A stretch of DNA of 64,000 bases from Cellulomonas xylanilytica (GTDB lineage Bacteria; Actinomycetota; Actinomycetes; Actinomycetales; Cellulomonadaceae), in contig NZ_BJUB01000012.1 of the NCBI RefSeq assembly GCF_007989805.1, positions 62,001 through 126,000 on the forward strand. The letters are read 5' to 3'. The first letter of the stretch is position 1. Every line of letters starts with the position of its first letter. Both the position numbers and the translations under genes were made by a program. Of the stretch, positions 8,685 through 15,925 are shown in pieces. Below the pieces are notes generated by a model. The model saw nothing but the letters and a program-made list of their open reading frames with translations. It was not told the DNA's origin and searched no databases.

Positions 8685-9092
8685 TCAGGTGAGCGTGCAG
8701 GTGCTGCGCTCGTAGAGGCCGATCTTGTACTCGATGGCCTCGAGGTGCGTGGCGACCTCGGCGAGCTGCTGCCGGACGCGGTCGCGGTGCGCGACGAGGA
8801 GCTGGAGCCGCTCGGCCTCGTTGCCGTCACCGGCACGGACCAGCTCGGCGTACTGGCGGACCTCCCGGATCGGCATGCCCGTCGAGCGCAGCCGGGTGAC
8901 CATCCGGATCCAGCCGACGTCGTCCTGGGAGTAGCGGCGGTGGCCCGACGAGGCCCGGTCGACCGCGTCGAGCAGCAGCCCGTCGCGCTCGTAGTAGCGC
9001 AGGGTGTGCGTGGTCAGGCCGGTGGCCTCGGCCGCCTCGGCGATGCTCAAGCTGGTGACGACGGGTCCGGCGACTACCTCGGCGACGCTCAT
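8685..9092 (-). CDS. MerR-family transcriptional regulator (AdhR/NmlR-like)
   Basis: A 135-aa regulator with the N-terminal MerR winged helix (SIAEAAEATGLTTHTLRYYE, residues about 11-30), the wing SSGHRRYSQDDV, and a C-terminal dimerisation coiled coil (about 85-130). There are no clustered metal-binding cysteines; the only cysteine, CTLT, is at the very C-terminus, so it is closer to aldehyde/stress-responsive AdhR/NmlR than to metal sensors. A perfect 18-bp dyad lies in its own promoter, indicating autoregulation. The divergent HNH gene could also be controlled. Confidence 0.88.
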   Translation of the reverse strand: MSVAEVVAGPVVTSLSIAEAAEATGLTTHTLRYYERDGLLLDAVDRASSGHRRYSQDDVGWIRMVTRLRSTGMPIREVRQYAELVRAGDGNEAERLQLLVAHRDRVRQQLAEVATHLEAIEYKIGLYERSTCTLT

Positions 9093-9130
9093 GGCGTCGA
9101 TGGTGCGCCTTCGAGTGCACTCGAAGTCAA
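9093..9130 (-). promoter_or_regulatory. MerR-type operator/promoter with 19-bp spacer
   Basis: On the minus strand TTGACT (9130-9125) and CACCAT (9105-9100) are separated by 19 bases, the over-long spacing typical of MerR-controlled promoters. The spacer region overlaps a perfect 18-bp palindrome at 9109-9126 with half-site CTTCGAGTG. The -10 box lies 7 bases before the MerR ATG. Confidence 0.75.
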
Positions 9131-9207
9131 GCGTCGTCGAGCCGCCCACAGTCCCGGCCATGCACAGCACCAGCAGTCCGAGAGGGCGCCCGCGGCGAGA
9201 GTGAGGC

Positions 9208-9909
9208 GTGCGCGACGACGACAGCCGGCTCCGGCGGCCCGGTCCGTGGGTGGCGGTGCTCGCCCTCTGCGTCGCCGTCGGGGCCGGGGCGCCGGCGTGG
9301 TCCCAGGCGCGCGACTCCGCGCGGTACGCGGTGACCGCCGAGGACCTGGCGGCCGGGCGGGAGGCACTCGGGTCGCTGGCGGTCCGCGGACGGGCACCGA
9401 GCACCGGGTACGAGCGCGAACGGTTCGGGCAGGCGTGGGCGGACGTCGACCGGAACGGCTGCGACACCCGCAACGACATCCTGCGACGCGACCTGGTGGC
9501 GACGGTCGTGGAGGACTGCGTGGTGCTCAGCGGCACGCTCGACGACCCCTACACGGGTGTCCCGATCGCGTTCGTCCGCGGCCCGGGTTCCGCAGACGTA
9601 CAGGTCGACCACGTCGTCGCGCTGTCGGACGCCTGGCAGAAGGGGGCGCAGTCGTGGACGGCGCAGCAGCGCGAGGCGTTCGCCAACGACCCCGCCAACC
9701 TGCTCGCGGTGGACGGGCCGGCCAACCAGGAGAAGGGCGCGGGCGACGCCGCCACGTGGCTGCCGCCGCTGCGCGGGTACCGCTGCGTCTACGCGCTGCG
9801 ACAGGTCCGCGTGAAGGCGGCGTACGGCCTGTGGGTCACCGCGGCCGAACACGACGCGCTGAACCGGGAGCTGAACGGGTGCGTCGTCGCTACGGTGAGG
9901 CCACCATGA
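9208..9909 (+). CDS. Secreted HNH endonuclease, DUF1524 (GmrSD C-terminal) type
   Basis: The 233-aa product has a hydrophobic signal segment (about residues 13-30) after a basic N-terminus, then a DUF1524 nuclease domain. Visible elements are DRNGCDTRNDILRRDL (81-96), the catalytic VDHVVALSDAWQKGAQ (D134-H135), and NLLAVDGPANQEKGAGD with N173 and K176, the HNH core. It is probably exported and nicks or degrades extracellular DNA. GTG 9208 has a poor ribosome site. The stop overlaps the next ATG (ATGA). A paralogue on the opposite strand lies at 13207-13971. Confidence 0.85.
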   Translation: MRDDDSRLRRPGPWVAVLALCVAVGAGAPAWSQARDSARYAVTAEDLAAGREALGSLAVRGRAPSTGYERERFGQAWADVDRNGCDTRNDILRRDLVATVVEDCVVLSGTLDDPYTGVPIAFVRGPGSADVQVDHVVALSDAWQKGAQSWTAQQREAFANDPANLLAVDGPANQEKGAGDAATWLPPLRGYRCVYALRQVRVKAAYGLWVTAAEHDALNRELNGCVVATVRPP

Positions 9910-11141
9910 CGCTGCGCTTCCCGCCCCTGCTGCTCGGCCCCACCACCAAGGGCTTCTGGTCTCCCACCCCGGTGACGCGGTCGGAGTTCGTCGCCGCAGG
10001 CCACACGCTCACGGACGGGTCCCTGACCTGGCCGGTGCTGACGCTGGACGCCGACGCCGTGGTGCACAACATCGGGCAGCTGGCGTCGTTCACCGCCGAC
10101 CGTGGCCTCGCGTTCGCGCCGCACGGCAAGACGACGATGTCGCCGGAGCTGTTCTCCGCGCAGCTCGACGCCGGCGCGTGGGGCATCACCGTGGCGACGG
10201 GCAACCAGCTGCTGAGCGCGCACTCGTTCGGCGTCCACCGCGTGCTCGTCGCCAACGAGGTCCTCGACCCGACGGTGCTGCGCTGGATCGCGGCGACCCT
10301 CGCGGCCGAGCCGTCGGCCGACATCCTGTTCCACGTCGACTCCGTGGCAGCCGTCGACGTCGCGGCGGCGGCGCTCGCCGGCGAAGGGCGGCTGCGCGTG
10401 CTGCTCGAGGTCGGCCACGAGGCCGGGCGGTCCGGGGTGCGCAGCGGCGACCAGGCGCTCGCCGTCGCCCAGCACGTGGCACGGACGCCGGGCGTCGACC
10501 TGGTCGGCGTCAGCGCGTACGAGGGGGCGCTCGTCGACGCCGACGCCGCTCGCGCGTTCCTCGCGGAGGTGCGTGCCGTCGCGGAGATGCTCGTCGGCGC
10601 CGGGCTGCTGCAGGACCACGTCATCCTCTCCGCCGGGGGGTCGGCCTACTTCGACGTGGTCGCCGACGTGCTGGGCGGCGCGGACGTCGGCGGGGTGCCC
10701 AGCACGACGATCCTGCGGTCCGGCGCCTACCTGACGCACGACCACGGCACCTACGCGGGCTCGACGCCGTTCACGCGGATCGCCGGCCACCTCTACCCGG
10801 CGCTGCGGGTCTGGGCCCAGGTGGTCTCGACCCCGGAGGACGGGCTGGCGATCGTGGGGGCCGGCAAGCGGGACGTGCCGTACGACTCCGGTCTGCCCGT
10901 CGTGCTCCGGCGGCACCGCGCCGGCCAGGCACCCGTGGCCGTCGTCGGATGGGACGTCACGCGCACCAACGACCAGCACGCGTATCTCGAGTGCGGCGAC
11001 CCCCTCGGCACGGCGCTGGCCGTCGGTGACCTCCTCGAGCTCGGCATCTCCCACCCGTGCACGGCGTTCGACAAGTGGCGGGCCATCCCGGTGATCGACG
11101 CCGAGCAGCGCGTGGTGGACGTCGTCACCACGTGGTTCTGA
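9906..11141 (+). CDS. D-serine dehydratase / D-threonine aldolase-like PLP enzyme (fold type III)
   Basis: This 411-aa protein has the alanine-racemase-like barrel of the DSD/D-threonine-aldolase family. The PLP lysine is K75 in APHGKTTMSP, and the HPCTAFDKW motif (H383, C385) is the His-x-Cys zinc site of eukaryote-type D-serine dehydratases. It would cleave or deaminate beta-hydroxy D-amino acids. The ATG overlaps the nuclease stop by 4 bases. A RidA gene lies just downstream on the other strand, fitting the disposal of reactive enamine/imine products. Substrate (D-Ser, D-Thr or similar) is not resolvable. Confidence 0.85.
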   Translation: MTLRFPPLLLGPTTKGFWSPTPVTRSEFVAAGHTLTDGSLTWPVLTLDADAVVHNIGQLASFTADRGLAFAPHGKTTMSPELFSAQLDAGAWGITVATGNQLLSAHSFGVHRVLVANEVLDPTVLRWIAATLAAEPSADILFHVDSVAAVDVAAAALAGEGRLRVLLEVGHEAGRSGVRSGDQALAVAQHVARTPGVDLVGVSAYEGALVDADAARAFLAEVRAVAEMLVGAGLLQDHVILSAGGSAYFDVVADVLGGADVGGVPSTTILRSGAYLTHDHGTYAGSTPFTRIAGHLYPALRVWAQVVSTPEDGLAIVGAGKRDVPYDSGLPVVLRRHRAGQAPVAVVGWDVTRTNDQHAYLECGDPLGTALAVGDLLELGISHPCTAFDKWRAIPVIDAEQRVVDVVTTWF

Positions 11142-11147
11142 CGCGCG

Positions 11148-11537
11148 TCAGTCGTCGTCCGAGGTGAGCCGCCCGGCCACCACGTCGATCTCCACCTTGA
11201 TCCCGGCCAGCTGGGACCCGACGGTCGTCCGCGCCGGCTTGGGGTACGGGAAGAACTCCCCGTAGGCCGCGTCGAACTCGGCGAAGTCCGCCAGGTCGGC
11301 CAGGTGCACCGTCGTCTTGACCACGTCACCCAGGTCGAGCCCCGCCTCCGCGAGCGTCGCCTCGACGTTGCGCAGCACCCGCCGTGTCTGGTCCGCGACC
11401 GACTCGGGGATCTCGCCGGTGACCGGGTCCTGCGGTCCGAAGCCGGCCGTCCACACCAGGTTCCCCAGCCGGATCCCCTGGGAGTAGTTGCCCGCCGGCT
11501 GCGGCGCGTCGGGGGTGCTGATCTTCTCGCGGGTCAT
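11148..11537 (-). CDS. ridA: RidA-family enamine/imine deaminase
   Basis: A 129-aa protein with the RidA (YjgF/YER057c) pattern: GNYSQGIRLGNLVWTAGFGP near the N-terminus, VLRNVEATLAEAGLDLGDVVKTTVHL, and the substrate-binding arginine in PKPARTTVG. The family hydrolyses reactive 2-aminoacrylate-type intermediates released by PLP dehydratases, which fits the neighbouring D-amino-acid enzyme. AGAGG precedes the ATG. The genes are convergent, with 6 bases between the stops, so they are not in one operon. Confidence 0.9.
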   Translation of the reverse strand: MTREKISTPDAPQPAGNYSQGIRLGNLVWTAGFGPQDPVTGEIPESVADQTRRVLRNVEATLAEAGLDLGDVVKTTVHLADLADFAEFDAAYGEFFPYPKPARTTVGSQLAGIKVEIDVVAGRLTSDDD

Positions 11538-11713
11538 GGGCCGGCCTCTTTCGGTGGTGAGCGGAACCGGGACCAGTCTTCCTCAGCGCACCGCGCGACC
11601 GGGGAGGGCGCCGGTGAGCCGCCCGTCGAGCAGTGCCGAGACACCGTCGACGAGACCGTGTGCACGCCGGTGGCCAGCCGTCGGGGGTGGTCGTCGGTGG
11701 CGTGGTATCCCGG

Positions 11714-12439
11714 TCAGACCTGCAGGCCGATCAGCCAGACCGCGCCCAGCGCCAGCGCGGCCAGGCAGACGAGCAGCAGGACGGCCACCCAGAGGGCGCC
11801 CGGCGTGTGGGTCAGCCGGCCCAGGAGCCCGGCGTCGGAGGCGTCGGGGACGCCCCGGCGCCTGCCACGGCGGCGCTCCGACTGCATCTCCAGGACGGCG
11901 CGCGGCGCACCGAGCAGCAGGAACCAGGTCATCGCGTAGGCCGCGACGCTCTGCACGGTGGCCGAGCCCCACACCGTCACCGCGACCAGCAGCGCGCCCG
12001 TCACCAGCACCGCCCACAGGCCGTACCAGTTGCGGATCTGCACCAGCACGAGAACCAGCACGACGAGCAGGATCCACAGCAGCGCGACGGCGTACCCGCG
12101 GGACAGCAACCACGCCGCGCCGACACCCAGCAGAGCCGGCCCGGTGTAGCCCGCCGCGACCGTCGCCACCATGCCCGGACCGCGCGGCTTGCCCACCGAC
12201 ACGGTCAGTCCCGATGTGTCGGAGTGCACGCGGATGCCGGACAGCCGACGGCCGACGAGCACCGCGACGGCCGCGTGCGCCGCCTCGTGCACGATCGTCA
12301 GCCCGTGCCGGGCGACGTGCCACGCGGCCGGGACCAGCAGGACCAGCAGCACCCCCGCGGCGGTCAGCAGGACGGCGGTGCTCGACGGCACCGGTTGGGG
12401 CGTGGTGATGTCCTGCCAGGCGTCGCCGATCCAGTCCAC
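11714..12439 (-). CDS. M50B-like membrane metallopeptidase
   Basis: The 241-aa protein has six or so membrane helices and a zinc motif HEAAH (H51, E52, H55) at the end of the first cytoplasmic segment, as in the peptidase M50B-like family of small actinobacterial proteins. Site-2-type proteases of this group cut substrates within the membrane. The third ligand was not identified with certainty. GTG 12439 follows an AAGGA ribosome site. It is downstream of and codirectional with the DUF2993 gene. Confidence 0.8.
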   Translation of the reverse strand: MDWIGDAWQDITTPQPVPSSTAVLLTAAGVLLVLLVPAAWHVARHGLTIVHEAAHAAVAVLVGRRLSGIRVHSDTSGLTVSVGKPRGPGMVATVAAGYTGPALLGVGAAWLLSRGYAVALLWILLVVLVLVLVQIRNWYGLWAVLVTGALLVAVTVWGSATVQSVAAYAMTWFLLLGAPRAVLEMQSERRRGRRRGVPDASDAGLLGRLTHTPGALWVAVLLLVCLAALALGAVWLIGLQV

Positions 12440-12494
12440 GGGCGGGGGTCCTTCGTCCGTCGTCGTCCCCCCGGGCGGGAGGGCAGGACGGACC

Positions 12495-13196
12495 CTACCC
12501 AGCCGGCAGGGCCTCGGTGGGCAGGACGACGTCGGTCCCGTCGGCGGTGATGCGCACCCCGTCCGCCACGACGGTCGCGTCGGACAGGACCATCCCCTCG
12601 GGGAGGCCCTCCACAGGGATCTCGATGTCGGTCAGCCGGTCGCCGATCGCGTTCGGCAGGTCGTCGACCGACACCGTCAGCCCGGCGATCTGCACGTTGT
12701 CGACCGACACGAGGAGCGTCCCTTCCTCGACGCGGGGAACCAGGTTGGCCGCGAGCCGCAGCCCCAGCACCTCGCCCGACGCCGTGAGCGCTCCCCCGTC
12801 GACCGCGACCGCGATCTCGAGGTCGGAGCGGTCCGCGACGATCTGCTCGATCGACGCGGTCGGCAGCGTCGCGGCGACCGTCGCGGTGCCCACGGTGTAC
12901 GGCTCGGACGTGCTCACGTCGGTCGCGTCGAGGGTCACGTCCGTGGCGTCGATGCCCTCGAGCGTGACCCCGTCCATCTGGCCCGTGACGTCGTCGATCG
13001 AGCCGGCCAGCAGCTGGTTGAGGAACGGGAAGCCCCCGAGCTCGACGGTCGGCGTCCCGACGACGTCGAGGTTCTCCTGGATCGCGGTCACCACGCGCTG
13101 CTCCGCCGTCGACTCCGCCACCCGGTCCGCGACGAACGCGCCCCCGACGAGCACCACGACCGTGACCACCCCGACGACCACTCCGCGTCCGCTCAC
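12495..13196 (-). CDS. LmeA-like phospholipid-binding protein (DUF2993)
   Basis: A 233-aa protein with an N-terminal membrane anchor or uncleaved signal (about residues 4-24) and an extracytoplasmic DUF2993 domain: ELGGFPFLNQLLAGSIDDV, a tandem of beta strands, and a VSVDDLPNAIGDRL segment. Family member LmeA binds phosphatidylinositol and supports lipoglycan synthesis in mycobacteria. GTG 13196 was chosen over TTG 13205 because TAGGTT stands 7 bases upstream. That box includes the stop codon of the preceding HNH gene. Confidence 0.8.
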   Translation of the reverse strand: MSGRGVVVGVVTVVVLVGGAFVADRVAESTAEQRVVTAIQENLDVVGTPTVELGGFPFLNQLLAGSIDDVTGQMDGVTLEGIDATDVTLDATDVSTSEPYTVGTATVAATLPTASIEQIVADRSDLEIAVAVDGGALTASGEVLGLRLAANLVPRVEEGTLLVSVDNVQIAGLTVSVDDLPNAIGDRLTDIEIPVEGLPEGMVLSDATVVADGVRITADGTDVVLPTEALPAG

Positions 13197-13209
13197 GGGA
13201 CACAACCTA
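13197..13209 (-). promoter_or_regulatory. Leaderless promoter overlapping the upstream stop codon
   Basis: TAGGTT (13209-13204) is followed by 7 bases and GTG 13196. Its TAG is also the stop codon of the HNH lipoprotein gene, so the two transcription units abut without a spacer. Confidence 0.6.
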
Positions 13210-13971
13210 GGGGGCGGCGACCGGCAGCAGCGACCCCTCGGGCAGCGGCTCCGCGGGGCACGTCGACAGGACGCGGACCATGGCGTCCTTCTCCGCCTGG
13301 GTCACCCAGAGCCCGTACGCGTGCTTCACACCGACCTGCCGCGCGACGTACGCGCACCGGAACGCGCCGTTCGGCGGGAGCCACGTCGCCGTGTCGCCGT
13401 CGCCCTTCTGCTGGTTCAGCGGACCGTCGGCTGCCAGCAGGTTCAGCGGGTCGTTGGCGAACGACTCCCGGGTCGGGGTGTCCCACTGCTGGGCACCCTT
13501 CTGCCAGCTGTCCGACAGCGCGACGACGTGGTCGATCTGCACGTCCGACGACGTGCCCTGGCCGCGGATGAACGCGATGGGCTCCCCGGAGTACGGGTCG
13601 TGCAGGGTGCCCGCCGCCACCACGCAGCCGTTCGTGCCGTCCTTGAGCACCTGGTCGGTCAGGTCCCGCCGCAGGATGTCGTTGCGGGTGTCGCAGCCGT
13701 TGCGGTCGACGTCCTTCCACGCGTGGCCGTACAGGTCGCGGTCGTAGCCGGTCTTCGGCGCGCGGCCCTTCACCGGGAGCAGCACCGCCGTCGCCAGCGC
13801 GCTGTCCGGGACGACGTCGACGGGCAGGGCATCGACGCGCGGGGCCTCGACCGTCGGGGCGTCGACCGTGGCGACCGGGGCGCTCCCCAGCAGCACCTGC
13901 TCGTCGCAGCCCGCGAGCAGGACGCACAGTCCCACCACGAGGGCCACGAACAGGTGCGGGGAGGTTCTCAC
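13207..13971 (-). CDS. HNH endonuclease lipoprotein, DUF1524 type (paralogue of 9208-9909)
   Basis: The 254-aa precursor has a signal peptide ending in lipobox LLAGC (C22), a linker of V/A/P repeats (about residues 30-55), and the same nuclease core as the gene at 9208: DRNGCDTRNDILRRDL, VQIDHVVALSDSWQKGAQ, and NLLAADGPLNQQKGDGDTATW. It would sit on the outer face of the membrane, possibly processing incoming or environmental DNA. GTG 13971 has GATACT 6 bases upstream. It lies inverted relative to its paralogue. Confidence 0.87.
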   Translation of the reverse strand: MRTSPHLFVALVVGLCVLLAGCDEQVLLGSAPVATVDAPTVEAPRVDALPVDVVPDSALATAVLLPVKGRAPKTGYDRDLYGHAWKDVDRNGCDTRNDILRRDLTDQVLKDGTNGCVVAAGTLHDPYSGEPIAFIRGQGTSSDVQIDHVVALSDSWQKGAQQWDTPTRESFANDPLNLLAADGPLNQQKGDGDTATWLPPNGAFRCAYVARQVGVKHAYGLWVTQAEKDAMVRVLSTCPAEPLPEGSLLPVAAP

Positions 13972-13983
13972 TGCCGAAGTATC
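13972..13983 (-). promoter_or_regulatory. Probable leaderless promoter of the HNH lipoprotein gene
   Basis: GATACT (13983-13978) followed by 6 bases and GTG 13971. The box is weaker than others of this type in the window. Confidence 0.4.
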
Positions 13984-14072
13984 GGCGTCCGCGCACTCGG
14001 ACCTGACCCCTGTCCGTCCCAGAGAGTGGACGGCCCGGGAAGATGCTTGCGCCCCACAACCTTGGCACTGTC

Positions 14073-15392
14073 ATGGCCCGTACCCCCGCGACGCGCGTGA
14101 GCGTCGGCTTCGTCCTGCTGCTCTCGGCACTCACCGCCCTCGGGCCCTTCACCTTTGACACCTACCTCGCCGCCTTCCCGGAGATCGCCGACGACCTGAA
14201 CACGACCGCCGCCGCGGTCCAGCTGACCATCGCGGCGTCCCTGGCCGGGCTGGCCCTCGGGCAGCTGCTCATCGGGTCCGTCTCCGACGCCTACGGCCGC
14301 CGCCGGCCGCTGCTCGGCTCCCTCGTCGTGTACGTGCTGACGTCCGTGGGCCTGGTCCTCGTGCAGAACATCACCGCGTTCACCGCGCTGCGGTTCGTGC
14401 AGGGCTTCACCGCCGCCGCCGGGATGGTGCTGTCGCTGGCCGTGGTGCGGGACAAGTTCGAGGGTCTCGCCGTCTCCAAGGTGATGGCCCGGCTGATGCT
14501 CGTCGTCGGGGTCGCCCCCATCCTGGCGCCGACGATCGGCGCGCAGCTGCTGCTCGTCGGCTCCTGGCGCCTGATCTTCGTGTTCCTCGCCGCCACCGGC
14601 GCCGTGCTGTTCGTCGTCGCGTCGTTCGCGCTGCGCGAGTCGCTCCCGGTGGGGCTGCGGCGCACCGGTGGGACGGGTGCCGCGCTGCGCACCTACCGTG
14701 ACCTGCTGGTCGACCTGCCGTTCCTCGGCCTCGCGCTCATGTCCGCGTTCTACCTGTCGGCCATGTTCACCTACGTGGCGTCCTCGACGTTCGTGTTCCA
14801 GGACGGGTACGGCCTGACGCCCCAGCAGTTCGGCTGGGTGTTCGCCGCCGGCGCGGTCGCGATCACCGCGGGCTCGCAGATCAACGGTGCTCTGGTCGGT
14901 CGCTTCCGCCCCGAGCAGATCCTCTCCGGAGCGGTCGGGGTCGGCGTGGTCCTCGGCCTCTCCCTGTTCGCGACGACTCTCCTGGGTGCCCCGTTCTGGC
15001 CCGTGACCGTGCTGCTGGTGCTCACCCTGGGCACCGCCGGCTTCGTCCTGCCGTCCGCCCCGGCCATCGCGCTGGCGTCCAACCCGCACCGCGCCGGGTC
15101 CGCCGCCGCCCTGCTCGGCGCGCTCCAGTTCGGGCTCGGGGCGGTCATCGCGCCGCTCACCAGCATCAACGGCACCCCGAGCGCGGTCAGCATGGGCGCC
15201 GTGATGGCCGGGGTGATCGTCGTCGCCGCCGTGCTGCTCGTCTTCGTCCGCCGCTCCTGGGCGCGTACCGCGCTCGAGGAGGCCGACGCGGTGGTCGCGG
15301 CGGCGGAGCCCGACGCGGTCGCGGATGCCGCCGCGCCGCGTGCCGCTGTCGTCGAGGCTGAGGACGTCGTCGGCGAACCCGCCCGGGCCTGA
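14073..15392 (+). CDS. Bcr/CflA-family MFS drug exporter (12 TM)
   Basis: About 439 aa with 12 predicted spans. LGPFTFDTYLAAFPEIADDL in helix 1, motif A as GSVSDAYGRRRPLL and RFVQGFTAAAGMVLSLAVVRD in helix 4 are characteristic of the Bcr/CflA (DHA1) drug-resistance group. A C-terminal hydrophilic tail rich in A/V/D (about 405-439) is unusual but not a recognised domain. ATG 14073 gives the normal short N-terminus. ATG 14043 is an alternative; neither has a good ribosome site. Confidence 0.85.
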   Translation: MARTPATRVSVGFVLLLSALTALGPFTFDTYLAAFPEIADDLNTTAAAVQLTIAASLAGLALGQLLIGSVSDAYGRRRPLLGSLVVYVLTSVGLVLVQNITAFTALRFVQGFTAAAGMVLSLAVVRDKFEGLAVSKVMARLMLVVGVAPILAPTIGAQLLLVGSWRLIFVFLAATGAVLFVVASFALRESLPVGLRRTGGTGAALRTYRDLLVDLPFLGLALMSAFYLSAMFTYVASSTFVFQDGYGLTPQQFGWVFAAGAVAITAGSQINGALVGRFRPEQILSGAVGVGVVLGLSLFATTLLGAPFWPVTVLLVLTLGTAGFVLPSAPAIALASNPHRAGSAAALLGALQFGLGAVIAPLTSINGTPSAVSMGAVMAGVIVVAAVLLVFVRRSWARTALEEADAVVAAAEPDAVADAAAPRAAVVEAEDVVGEPARA

Positions 15393-15460
15393 CGGCGGGT
15401 CGTCACCGGATCGATATCGCAGGACCCCGAAACTCTGTGGCGCACGTCACATCGGCGACC

Positions 15461-15466
15461 TAATCT
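15461..15466 (+). promoter_or_regulatory. -10 promoter element
   Basis: TAATCT lies about 30 bases upstream of the ATG at 15497 in the only A/T-richer patch of this gap. No convincing -35 box was found. Confidence 0.45.
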
Positions 15467-15496
15467 GAGCAGTACGCGCTCGATGAAGGACGCACG

Positions 15497-15913
15497 ATGA
15501 GCTGGATGATGCTGGCCGCTGTGATGTTCGTCCCGGCGCTCGTCTTCGGTGCCATCTGGCAGCTGTTCCCGTCGCCCGACGAGCCGCCGCGATGGCGCAC
15601 GTTCCTGGCCAACCGGCTGGAGCACCTGGCTGACCGGATCCGTCCCCACCGGCCCCCCGAGTACGACCCGTTCACCACCCTGCGTGTGCAGGAGCGGCTC
15701 AGCGTCGTCGCGGACCACGTCCGGGCGCTCGAGCTGGACCCGCGCACCTTCGCCCGCGCCGAGCGGATCATCGCGTCGCAGCTCGCCTACGACCAGCTGC
15801 TGGTCGAGGCGTGCCACCTCGCGGGCGTGGAGGTGCAGCCGGCCGCGAAGGGCGACCCGGCCGAACGGTTCCGCGAGGAAGTCGAGCTCGCCGCCCGCGG
15901 CTGGGCCTGGTGA
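15497..15913 (+). CDS. Membrane-anchored hypothetical protein (138 aa)
   Basis: Function not recognised. One N-terminal membrane helix (about residues 4-23) is followed by a charged cytoplasmic or helical region with an LANRLEHLADRIRPHRPPEYDP stretch (trimmed here) and LTVQERLSVVADHVR-like and ASQLAYDQLLVEACHLAGVE helices. GAAGGACGCACG precedes the ATG. The C-terminal half resembles a helical bundle with no visible catalytic residue. It ends 13 bases from the convergent sbcC stop. Confidence 0.7.
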   Translation: MSWMMLAAVMFVPALVFGAIWQLFPSPDEPPRWRTFLANRLEHLADRIRPHRPPEYDPFTTLRVQERLSVVADHVRALELDPRTFARAERIIASQLAYDQLLVEACHLAGVEVQPAAKGDPAERFREEVELAARGWAW

Positions 15914-15925
15914 GGGTCAGCCCGG

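Noticed and set aside
9208-13971. HNH genes as homing endonucleases or phage terminase companions
   Set aside because: Both have export signals and the DUF1524 core, and neither lies in an intron, intein or phage context.
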